In this document: positions 9,408 through 15,887 of the stretch, in pieces
How the letters are laid out: each line of letters begins with the position of its first letter
Numbering within the stretch: the first letter of the stretch is position 1
Source: Nocardia asteroides
Lineage (GTDB): Bacteria; Actinomycetota; Actinomycetes; Mycobacteriales; Mycobacteriaceae
Assembly (NCBI RefSeq): GCF_900637185.1
Contig: NZ_LR134352.1
Coordinates: forward strand, 5,508,001-5,572,000
Direction of reading: 5' to 3'
Length of the DNA: 64,000 nt
Position numbers and translations under genes: made by a program
Notes under the pieces: generated by a model
What the model saw: the letters and a program-made list of their open reading frames with translations, nothing else
Database searches by the model: none
Told to the model about the DNA's origin: nothing

Positions 9408-10262
9408 CTATCGCGGCCGGTGCACGGTTCCGTCGGCCAGATCGGCCAGTGCCTGGGCCCAGCCGTCGAGCCGGTCGGCGGCCTCGCGCAGGTCGGCGAC
9501 GATCCCGTTGAACTGGTAGGCGACCACGGTGTCCTCGGGCACGGCCAGGATGCGCGCCGCCGCGGCGACGAGCTGCTCGTATTCCAGCACGCCGGTCTCC
9601 AGGCGAGCGAGCACACCGGTGACGGTGGTCTTCAGTGCGGTCACGGTCTCGGGATTGGCGCGCCCGACGGTGTCGGCGGCCTGTTCCATCGCGACGATGT
9701 CGGCGGCCAGCGCGTGCAGGGCGGCCGAGCCCGAGCGGGCCGTCTCGAGCAGGTCGCGCAGTTCGTCCTCGGGCAGGCGCCGGGTGCGGGCGATCTGGGC
9801 GCCCAGGCCGTGCAGCGCGCGTTCGGCGCGGATCAGGCGCTGGACCGGACCGCGGGCCACCGAGCGCAGGCCCGGTGACTTCCGGGCGACGAACGCCGCC
9901 TGCGGCAGCGGCTGCCCGCGCAGTTGCAGATACCGGCGGGCACTCAGCGCGGTACCGGTGACGAATGCGACGGCGCCGCCGCCGATCACGACGACCGCCC
10001 AGGCCGGCGCCGAGACCACGGCCAGCCCGACCGCGCCGACGGTGGTGATGCCCGACGCGGTGCCGAGCTGGAAGCTGCGCCGGCGGGCGCGGCGCCGCCG
10101 GCGCAGTTCGCGTTCGCGCGGGTCGGCCCAGCGCCGCACGGCGACCATCGCCTGCTCACCGACCTCCCGCAGGGTGGCGGGCACCCCACCGGGCGCGGCG
10201 GGCAGCGCAGGCCCCGTCGACTCGGCGATCTCGGCCCGCTCGCGCCGTGTTCTCCCGCTCAT
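9408..10262 (-). CDS. pspM: Phage shock envelope stress protein PspM-like
   Basis: 284 aa. Basic N-terminus (RERELRRRRRARRRSFQLG), two adjacent membrane segments at about residues 63-105 (TTVGAVGLAVVSAPAWAVVV and the following GGGAVAFVTG stretch), and a long helical cytoplasmic tail from residue 130. This, and its place after pspA, match PspM (Rv2743c) of M. tuberculosis, a membrane partner of PspA and ClgR. ATG at 10262 chosen over an upstream in-frame start because family members begin near MSGR. No pspN (Rv2742c) follows; a convergent esterase gene lies there instead. Confidence 0.82.
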   Translation of the reverse strand: MSGRTRRERAEIAESTGPALPAAPGGVPATLREVGEQAMVAVRRWADPRERELRRRRRARRRSFQLGTASGITTVGAVGLAVVSAPAWAVVVIGGGAVAFVTGTALSARRYLQLRGQPLPQAAFVARKSPGLRSVARGPVQRLIRAERALHGLGAQIARTRRLPEDELRDLLETARSGSAALHALAADIVAMEQAADTVGRANPETVTALKTTVTGVLARLETGVLEYEQLVAAAARILAVPEDTVVAYQFNGIVADLREAADRLDGWAQALADLADGTVHRPR

Positions 10263-10460
10263 GCCCTCATTCTTCCGTCGCACCGACAAGCTCCGCAGCG
10301 CCCAGGTCTACCACCTACCCCTGACAACCCACCGCGGGCCGACCGCACGACCCCGGCGACGACCCGGACGGGTCGGCGATCGCGGTGACCCCGCCGACCG
10401 GGCGCCGTGGTCTGGACGACGGCGCCTGCTCGGCGGGACCCGGGGGCCACGACGGTCAGG

Positions 10461-11285
10461 TCACTGCTGCGCGGTCTGGCCCTTGTTGATCTGCGGTGCC
10501 TGGGCGGGCTGCGGCTTGGCCGGGTCGATCGCCTGGGCGTTGTTGCCGGTGGGCAGGGCGTCGCCGCGCATCGAGGCACGGATCTGCTCGAGCTTGCTGT
10601 GGCCCGCCATCTGGATGCTGGCCTGCTGGACCTCCATCATGCGGCCCTGCACGGTGTTCTGTGCCAGTTCGGCGGCACCGAGCGCGTTGGCGTAGCGCCG
10701 CTCGATCTTGTCGCGCACCGCGTCGAGGCTGGGGGTGGAACCGGGTGCGGACAGGGTGGAGTCCATCTGCTGCAGCGAGGCCGAGACCTGCTCCTGCATC
10801 TTGGCCTGCTCGAGCTGGCTGAGCAGCTTGGTGCGCTCGGCCACCTTCTGCTGCAGCATCATCGCGTTCTGCTCGACCGCCTTCTTGGCCTGCGCGGCGG
10901 CCTGCAGGGACTGGTCGTGCAGCACCTTGAGGTCTTCCACCGACTGCTCGGCGGTGACCAGCTGCGCGGCGAACGCCTCGGCGGCGTTGGTGTACTGGAT
11001 CGCCTTCTCGGTGTCGCCCGCGGCGGACGCCTGATCGGCCAGGGTGACGGCCTGACGGGCGTTGGCGTTGAGCTTCTCGACCTCGTCGAGCTGGCGGTTC
11101 AGCTTCATCTCCAGCTGGCGCTGGTTACCGATCACCGACGCCGCCTGCTGCGACAGCGCCTGGTGCTGACGCTGCGCCTCCTCGATAGCCTGCTGAATCT
11201 GGACCTTCGGATCCGCATGCTCCTCGATCTTGGAGTCGAAGAGGGCCATCATGTACTTCCAGGCCTTCACGAACGGATTAGCCAT
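10461..11285 (-). CDS. pspA: Phage shock protein A
   Basis: 274 aa PspA/IM30 family, almost entirely alpha-helical coiled coil (residues ~25-220), with the N-terminal amphipathic membrane-binding helix [18 protein letters not shown]. It coats stressed inner membrane and in mycobacteria holds ClgR in check. The tail after residue 240 is Pro/Gln-rich and low in structure. ATG at 11285 gives the conserved MANPF start with GGAGGCGGGA upstream; a longer GTG start at 11348 is not conserved. Placed between clgR and pspM with ~195-base gaps on both sides. Confidence 0.95.
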   Translation of the reverse strand: MANPFVKAWKYMMALFDSKIEEHADPKVQIQQAIEEAQRQHQALSQQAASVIGNQRQLEMKLNRQLDEVEKLNANARQAVTLADQASAAGDTEKAIQYTNAAEAFAAQLVTAEQSVEDLKVLHDQSLQAAAQAKKAVEQNAMMLQQKVAERTKLLSQLEQAKMQEQVSASLQQMDSTLSAPGSTPSLDAVRDKIERRYANALGAAELAQNTVQGRMMEVQQASIQMAGHSKLEQIRASMRGDALPTGNNAQAIDPAKPQPAQAPQINKGQTAQQ

Positions 11286-11382
11286 CGATTGATCCCGCCT
11301 CCATCTGTGCGTCGCGTGTGCGACGTGTGGTGCGCGACCGTCACGCACCAGATATGTGCTTATCCTTCACCATGCGGCACCC

Positions 11383-11434
11383 GGGCCGGTGCGACCGGCC
11401 CGATCGACGCCTGATGAGAATCTATCCGTTCTCA
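11383..11434 (-). terminator. Two hairpins between clgR and pspA
   Basis: Minus strand reads first TGAGAA-8 bases-TTCTCA (11415-11434) and then GGGCCGGT-CGC-ACCGGCCC (11383-11401), an eight-base-pair stem with a three-base loop. No T-tract follows. They may attenuate or process the clgR-pspA transcript rather than end it. Confidence 0.45.
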
Positions 11435-11480
11435 CCAACTGCGCGCAGCGTCTCGCGCCCCGGGCGCGTGGTTCGCCGCG

Positions 11481-11933
11481 TCACATTCCCTTCACCAGTA
11501 CCAGCATCTCGGCCCTCGGCGCCGGGATGACGATCCGGGTGTCCTCGGCGATGCCGATCCGGGCGCCCTGGTCCGCCGACGCGCTCGCCGTGGCGGCGGG
11601 CTCCGGCGTGGCGGCGGGCTCGGCGGCGGCGGGCTCGGCCGCGGGTGCCTCGCGCTCGGCGGCGGGGCCGGTCAGCGCGGGCTCGCGCGGCGCCGAACCG
11701 TCGGCGCCCGCCATGATGGTGCTCACGTCCCACAGCACCCGCGACAGCGGCACGTCCAGCGCCTCGCAGATGGCGGCGAGCAGTTCACTGGAGGCTTCCT
11801 TGCGGCCGCGCTCCACTTCCGACAGATAGCCGAGGCTCACGCGCGCCGAGGTGGACACCTCGCGCAGCGTTCGATGCTGGGCGAGACGTGCACGCCGCAG
11901 ACTGTCCCCGATTGCCTCCCGCAGCAGCGTCAT
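11481..11933 (-). CDS. clgR: ClgR, helix-turn-helix activator of Clp protease and psp genes
   Basis: 150 aa. Residues ~1-70 are an XRE/Cro-type helix-turn-helix ([20 protein letters not shown], then [20 protein letters not shown]), the hallmark of ClgR. The C-terminal half is Ala/Pro/Glu-rich and ends in an apolar patch (MLVLVKGM), which in relatives serves as a degradation or PspA contact element. Order clgR-pspA-pspM equals Rv2745c-Rv2743c. ATG at 11933 follows GGTGGAGGAG. Expression should respond to envelope stress through the SigE-type promoter upstream. Confidence 0.93.
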   Translation of the reverse strand: MTLLREAIGDSLRRARLAQHRTLREVSTSARVSLGYLSEVERGRKEASSELLAAICEALDVPLSRVLWDVSTIMAGADGSAPREPALTGPAAEREAPAAEPAAAEPAATPEPAATASASADQGARIGIAEDTRIVIPAPRAEMLVLVKGM

Positions 11934-11955
11934 CTCGTTCTCCTCCACCTCGTGT

Positions 11956-11971
11956 CACCGCCGCAGCGGTG
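11956..11971. promoter_or_regulatory. Inverted repeat in the clgR leader
   Basis: CACCGC-CGCA-GCGGTG, a 16-base palindrome between the predicted transcription start and the clgR ATG. ClgR sites are reported as CGC-N5-GCG; here the CGC and GCG are four bases apart, so this is only a loose match to an autoregulatory site. It could also fold in the RNA. Confidence 0.3.
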
Positions 11972-11989
11972 TTCACCTCTTTCTGGCAC

Positions 11990-12016
11990 AACGTCGAGCA
12001 TCGGCCGGTGGTTCCC
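11990..12016 (-). promoter_or_regulatory. SigE/ECF-type promoter of clgR
   Basis: Minus strand reads GGGAAC, 17 bases, CGTT. This is the mycobacterial SigE-class pattern (GGAAC-N16-18-CGTT) in perfect form. The -10 element is ~57 bases ahead of the clgR ATG. M. tuberculosis clgR is also transcribed from a SigE promoter, so the wiring appears conserved. Confidence 0.8.
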
Positions 12017-12024
12017 GGCCGCGG

Positions 12025-12516
12025 CTAGTTCGTCGTCACACAGCGCAGCAACTCCCGCACCGCGCAGTGCGCGGCACCGATCCTGATCGTCCACCGGTCG
12101 CCGTGCAGTTTCAACCGGACCACCTCACTGTGCTGTGGACCGGCCAATCCGAGGTATACCGTCCCGACCGGGTGCCCGTCCTGGGAATCGGGTCCGGCGA
12201 CCCCGGTCAACCCGACACCCCAGTCGGCGCCGCAGCACTGCCGAGCTCCCACGGCCAGCTGTTCGGCGGTCGACGCGGCCACCGGCCCATCGGTCCGCAG
12301 GATCTCGTCGTCGACGCAGGCCAGGCGGTTCTTCAGGTCCGTGGCGTAGACGATCAGGCCCCCGCGCAGCACCGTGCTGGCCCCGGGCACACCGGCCACG
12401 GTGGCGGCCAGCAGGCCCGCGGTGAGCGATTCGGCGGTGGCGACCGTCTGCCCGGCCGCGTTCAGTGCCCTGACCAGCTCGGCGACCGGCGCGCCGTCGA
12501 CGAGGGGATCGCTCAC
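12025..12516 (-). CDS. CinA C-terminal domain, nicotinamide-nucleotide amidase (PncC-like)
   Basis: 163 aa stand-alone CinA-C domain that deamidates nicotinamide mononucleotide in NAD recycling. Recognised by TVATAESLTAGLLAATVAGV (catalytic Ser/Lys region), GASTVLRGGLIVYATDLKN, and WGVGLTGVAGPDSQDGHPVG. GTG at 12516 overlaps the pgsA stop by four bases (GTGA), so it is translationally coupled to pgsA; the upstream in-frame ATG at 12555 would lie inside pgsA. Confidence 0.9.
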   Translation of the reverse strand: MSDPLVDGAPVAELVRALNAAGQTVATAESLTAGLLAATVAGVPGASTVLRGGLIVYATDLKNRLACVDDEILRTDGPVAASTAEQLAVGARQCCGADWGVGLTGVAGPDSQDGHPVGTVYLGLAGPQHSEVVRLKLHGDRWTIRIGAAHCAVRELLRCVTTN

Positions 12517-13169
12517 GCGGGCGACTCGCCCCGCGAGCGTCCACCGGCCAGCCACAGCCGGGCCGCCTGCCCGACATAGTCCAGGCCGGTGATCACCGTC
12601 AGCGCCACGGCCACGTACATCAGCACCATGCCCGCGGTGGCGAAGGCGCCCGACAGCGGCAGCAGCAGCATCGCGATGGCGATCGACTGCACCAGCGTCT
12701 TGAGCTTGCCGCCCCGCCCGGCCGGGATGACGCCCCGGCGCACGACCACCAGCCGCAGCAGCGTCACGCCGATCTCACGGCCGCAGATGACCAGGGTGAT
12801 CCACCAGGGCAGATCGCCCAGGATCGAGAGCCCGATCAGGGCCGAACCGATCAGCGCCTTGTCGGCGATGGGGTCGGCGAGCTTGCCGAAGTCGGTGACC
12901 AGACCGTATTTGCGGGCCAGTTGCCCGTCGAAGCGATCGGTGATCGCGGCCAGCCCGAACAGGGCCGCGGCCGCCCAGCGCCAGCGGGTGTCGTGCCCAC
13001 CCTCGGCGAACAGCGCGAGGACGAACAGCGGGACCAGCGCGATCCGCGCGATGGTCAGCACATTGGCGATGTTGAGCAGGGGAACGTGCGCCTCGGCACG
13101 CTCGGGTAGCGCGCCCGGCGGCGCGGCGGCCTCCCACCCACGATCGATCTCTTCCGGTCGCACGCTCAT
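12513..13169 (-). CDS. pgsA: CDP-diacylglycerol-glycerol-3-phosphate 3-phosphatidyltransferase
   Basis: 218 aa integral membrane enzyme making phosphatidylglycerophosphate, precursor of phosphatidylglycerol and cardiolipin. The CDP-alcohol phosphotransferase signature DG-x2-AR-x8-G-x3-D-x3-D is complete in RFDGQLARKYGLVTDFGKL followed by ADPIADK. About five to six membrane helices follow (ALFGLAAITD, WWITLVICGREIGV, SIAIAMLLLPLSGAF, MVLMYVAVALTVITG). Corresponds to Rv2746c (pgsA3). ATG at 13169 chosen; an upstream ATG at 13199 is possible. First gene of the pgsA-cinA pair, divergent from argA. Confidence 0.95.
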   Translation of the reverse strand: MSVRPEEIDRGWEAAAPPGALPERAEAHVPLLNIANVLTIARIALVPLFVLALFAEGGHDTRWRWAAAALFGLAAITDRFDGQLARKYGLVTDFGKLADPIADKALIGSALIGLSILGDLPWWITLVICGREIGVTLLRLVVVRRGVIPAGRGGKLKTLVQSIAIAMLLLPLSGAFATAGMVLMYVAVALTVITGLDYVGQAARLWLAGGRSRGESPA

Positions 13170-13342
13170 GCCCCACCCTCTCCGGCACTGCGCCGACATC
13201 GACCCGGATCGCGCGCGGTTTGCTCACGCCGGGGACACCGCCCCACCCGGTCGTCGAGCCCGGCGCGATGCGGTGAGCGGAACGACAGGATGTGCGGCAC
13301 ATGTTCAGACTATCGGTAACCGGGCCGACTACTGTGCACCCC

Positions 13343-13909
13343 ATGACCTCACGGGGACCACGGAGTGGTTCGACCAGCGACGCGCAATCCGCCGCGCCCA
13401 CCGCGGCGCACGTTCCCGGCGTGATCGTGCGACGAGCGCGAACCTCCGACGTCCCCGAGATCAAGCGTCTGGTCGACGAGTACGCGGGTCGCATCCTGCT
13501 GGAGAAGAACCTGGTCACGCTGTACGAGTCGGTCCAGGAATTCTGGGTGGCCGAGCTGGACGGGCAGGTCGTCGGTTGCGGTGCGCTGCACGTGCTGTGG
13601 GCCGATCTGGGCGAGGTGCGCACGGTCGCCGTCGACCCGGTCGTGAAGGGCCGCGGGGTGGGCGGCGCGGTCGTGGACCGGCTGATCACGGTCGCGCGGG
13701 AGTTGCAGCTGCAGCGGCTGTTCGTGCTGACCTTCGAGACCGACTTCTTCGGCAGGCACGGTTTCGTCGAGATCGACGGCACGCCGGTCACCGCCGAGGT
13801 GTACGCGGAGATGTGCCGGTCCTACGACACCGGCGTCGCCGAATTCCTGGACCTGAGCTACGTCAAGCCGAACACCCTCGGCAACACCCGCATGCTGCTG
13901 ACGCTCTGA
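13343..13909 (+). CDS. argA: Amino-acid N-acetyltransferase (N-acetylglutamate synthase, GNAT type)
   Basis: 188 aa GNAT-fold enzyme starting arginine biosynthesis from acetyl-CoA and glutamate. After a ~30-residue polar lead, the fold starts at IVRRARTSDVPEIKRLVDEY. The acetyl-CoA loop is VKGRGVGGAVVDRL (R/Q-x-x-G-x-G/A). LFVLTFETDFFGRHGFVEID is the typical C-terminal part of this family. Orthologue of Rv2747 by sequence type and by position next to pgsA. ATG at 13343 was chosen over an upstream ATG at 13292 that lies in the divergent promoter region. Confidence 0.9.
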   Translation: MTSRGPRSGSTSDAQSAAPTAAHVPGVIVRRARTSDVPEIKRLVDEYAGRILLEKNLVTLYESVQEFWVAELDGQVVGCGALHVLWADLGEVRTVAVDPVVKGRGVGGAVVDRLITVARELQLQRLFVLTFETDFFGRHGFVEIDGTPVTAEVYAEMCRSYDTGVAEFLDLSYVKPNTLGNTRMLLTL

Positions 13910-13965
13910 GATTCCGCTCGACCGCGCCCGGCGTCACCGGGCACTCACCAGAAAGTGATACGCCC

Positions 13966-14250
13966 GTGCCGATTTTTGCCGTCCACTACACCTACACCGA
14001 CGCCACCGCGGCCGACCGCGCCACGCACCGCCCCGAGCATCGTGGCTGGCTCCACGCCCTGGTCGACGCGGGCACGGTGCTCACCAGCGGCCCCTACCCG
14101 GACGGCACCGGCGCGCTGCTGATCTTCCGCGCCGCGGATGCCGCCTCGCTCACCGAACTGCTCGGCGAGGACCCGTTCGCGCTGAAGGGCCTGATCGAGG
14201 CCGTGCGCGTGGTGGAGTGGCTGCCGGTGATGGGCGCCTTCGCCGAGTAG
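13966..14250 (+). CDS. YciI-like protein
   Basis: 94 aa ferredoxin-like fold protein: MPIFAVHYTYTDATAADR, the His in RPEHRGWLHALVDAG, then TVLTSGPYPDGTGALLIF and the C-terminal VRVVEWLPVMG all fit the YciI/YCII family. Members act as small hydrolases or dehalogenase-like enzymes; exact reaction unknown. GTG start at 13966 with AGAAAGTGA upstream. It follows argA by 56 bases and is probably in the same transcript, closed by the strong hairpin at 14268-14300. Confidence 0.85.
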   Translation: MPIFAVHYTYTDATAADRATHRPEHRGWLHALVDAGTVLTSGPYPDGTGALLIFRAADAASLTELLGEDPFALKGLIEAVRVVEWLPVMGAFAE

Positions 14251-14267
14251 CGAAGCCAGGGACACGA

Positions 14268-14300
14268 CACTGCCCGGAACCTCAACGGTTCCGGGCAGTG
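14268..14300. terminator. Bidirectional terminator between YciI-like gene and terC
   Basis: Perfect 14-base-pair stem CACTGCCCGGAACC / GGTTCCGGGCAGTG around a five-base loop, lying between two convergent genes. No clear T-run, as is common in actinobacteria. Confidence 0.9.
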
Positions 14301-14305
14301 CGCGG

Positions 14306-15286
14306 TCAGGCCTTCTCGGCGTTGCGGGTGCGCAGCAGGCTCGCCACCGTCGCCACCACCAGGATGCCGATGATGACGCTCAGCGAGACCGGGGTGGAGA
14401 TCTCCGGCACGCTCACGTGCTCACCGCCGTTGATGAACGGCAGCGTGTTCTCGTGCAGCGCGTGCAGCACCAGCTTGATGCCGATGAACGCGAGGATGGC
14501 CGCCAGGCCGTAGGACAGGTACACCAGGCGGTCGAGCAGGCCGCCGATGAGGAAGTACAGCTGGCGCAGACCCATCAGGGCGAAGGCGTTGGCGGTGAAC
14601 ACCAGGTACGGCTGCTCGGTGAGGCCGTAGATGGCCGGGATCGAGTCCAGCGCGAACAGCAGGTCGGCGAAGCCGATGGCCAGCAGCGCCAGCAGCAGCG
14701 GGGTGACCACCCGTTTGCCGTCGATCCGGGTGATGAGCTTGTCACCGTCGTACTGGTCGGTGGTGGGCAGGATCCGCTTGGCCAGCGCGACGATGCGGCT
14801 GTCGCGCTGTTGTTCGTGCTCGACCTCGTGCCCGCTCTCGCGCAGCAGGTTGAACGCGGTGTAGATCAGGAACGCGCCGAACAGGTAGAACACCCAGCTG
14901 AACGCGCTGATCGCGGCCGCGCCGACGGCGATGAACACACCGCGCATCACCAGCGCCAGCACGATGCCGATCAGCAGCACCTTCTGCTGGTAGATCCGGG
15001 GCACCGCGAAGGTGCTCATGATGATCAGGAAGATGAACAGGTTGTCCACCGAGAGGGCTTTCTCGGTGACGAAGCCGGCGTAGTACTCCCCCGCGTACGT
15101 GCCGCCCCACTTCCAGGCGACGAACAGGCCGAACAGCAGGGCGAGGCCGATGTAGACCGCCGACCAGAAACCCGATTCCTTGAAGGTGGGTTCGTGCGGC
15201 GTGCGGACATGGGCGAAGAAGTCGAAGACGAACAAGCCGAGGATCACCAGTCCGGTGATCACCCACTCGAGCGTGGTCACCTGCAT
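14306..15286 (-). CDS. TerC/Alx-family membrane protein (metal exporter type)
   Basis: 326 aa with about nine membrane helices. Two family signatures with buried acidic residues are present: ALSVDNLFIFLIIMSTFAVP and LLFALDSIPAIYGL, each contributing an Asp in a helix, as in TerC, Alx and MeeF/MeeY manganese exporters. A cytosolic loop (SGHEVEHEQQRDSRIVALAK) separates the halves. Likely exports Mn(II) or protects extracytoplasmic metalloproteins; tellurite resistance is only the historical name. ATG at 15286. No yybP-ykoY (Mn) riboswitch was recognised upstream. Confidence 0.92.
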   Translation of the reverse strand: MQVTTLEWVITGLVILGLFVFDFFAHVRTPHEPTFKESGFWSAVYIGLALLFGLFVAWKWGGTYAGEYYAGFVTEKALSVDNLFIFLIIMSTFAVPRIYQQKVLLIGIVLALVMRGVFIAVGAAAISAFSWVFYLFGAFLIYTAFNLLRESGHEVEHEQQRDSRIVALAKRILPTTDQYDGDKLITRIDGKRVVTPLLLALLAIGFADLLFALDSIPAIYGLTEQPYLVFTANAFALMGLRQLYFLIGGLLDRLVYLSYGLAAILAFIGIKLVLHALHENTLPFINGGEHVSVPEISTPVSLSVIIGILVVATVASLLRTRNAEKA

Positions 15287-15446
15287 GTGGTGGTCCGATC
15301 GATGAAGTTCATGCCGTCCATCATGCCCGAAATGTCCGTTTCAGTCGGCTTTGCGGAACGCTTGCCCGTCATGATTTCACACACACGCCCGCTGACCAGC
15401 GCACGGGCCGGTCGGCGCGTCGCGAGGGCAGGCGCGAAAAAAGCCG

Positions 15447-15476
15447 TTTACCGGCGGGCCCGCGCGCTGCTACCGT
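15447..15476 (+). promoter_or_regulatory. Candidate sigma-A promoter of the small ORF at 15524
   Basis: TTTACC, 18 bases, TACCGT. The predicted start would be near 15483, about 40 bases before a GTG that has a good ribosome site. Confidence 0.35.
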
Positions 15477-15523
15477 CGTCGCATCGCCAGACACCAACCA
15501 CCGCACCACGAGAGGAGCGAGCC

Positions 15524-15628
15524 GTGATCGGATCCACCGCGTACAACGAACGTCGTGTCGACATGTTCCGGCACTCCCCGGGTGCCGTGCCGCCGCAGCG
15601 CCTTTCGCGCGCGGCCGACGCCTGCTGA
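15524..15628 (+). CDS. Putative 34-residue peptide
   Basis: GTG start with GAGAGGAGCGAGCC ahead of it, a near-ideal ribosome site, and a candidate promoter 50 bases further up. The peptide begins MIGSTAYNERRVDMFRHSP and ends RLSRAADAC, with a single C-terminal cysteine. No membrane segment and no family recognised. It is alone between terC (minus) and ftsK (minus). The next plus-strand element is a tRNA-like structure 112 bases downstream. It could be a genuine small protein or a regulatory leader peptide; there is no obvious plus-strand gene to attenuate. Confidence 0.5.
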   Translation: MIGSTAYNERRVDMFRHSPGAVPPQRLSRAADAC

Positions 15629-15740
15629 CCGGCACCGTCCCGGCCTGACCCAGGCACCGTTCCTTTTCCCGTTGCGGCCCGCCGTGGCCACCCCTCCCCC
15701 GACTCGTGTCCGCGGCCGGGGCGATCACCCATCCCTTCTC

Positions 15741-15806
15741 GGCTCACGCAGGTGCCGACGGGCTCTCATAAGGCCCGGACGCGCGGTTCGACTCCGCGGT
15801 GAGCCA
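15741..15806 (+). tRNA. tRNA-Met(CAU)-like element lacking a normal D-arm
   Basis: Acceptor stem GGCTCAC (15741-15747) pairs perfectly with GTGAGCC (15799-15805), followed by discriminator A. Anticodon arm GGGCT-CTCATAA-GGCCC (15760-15776) has anticodon CAT, preceded by T33. T-arm CGCGG-TTCGACT-CCGCG (15782-15798) is canonical. Only 12 bases (15748-15759) separate the acceptor and anticodon stems, where 17-20 are normal, and they form no D-stem. Total 66 bases; CCA is not encoded. It may be a minimal tRNA, a tRNA mimic, or a decayed gene. Confidence 0.55.
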
Positions 15807-15887
15807 CGGTCCCTCCTCGTTCGTCGCCGACTGCTCCCGGCACGGTCAGAGCAAACCAGCAACGCGCGCCGCCCGGCGCGCGCAGAC

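Noticed and set aside
12025..12555. Longer start (ATG 12555) for the CinA-C gene
   Set aside because: It would lie inside pgsA and add non-conserved residues; the GTG at 12516 forms a typical GTGA overlap.
15287..15330. Manganese (yybP-ykoY) riboswitch before the TerC-family gene
   Set aside because: Expected for some TerC/MntP genes, but the conserved loops and a long structured leader are not present.
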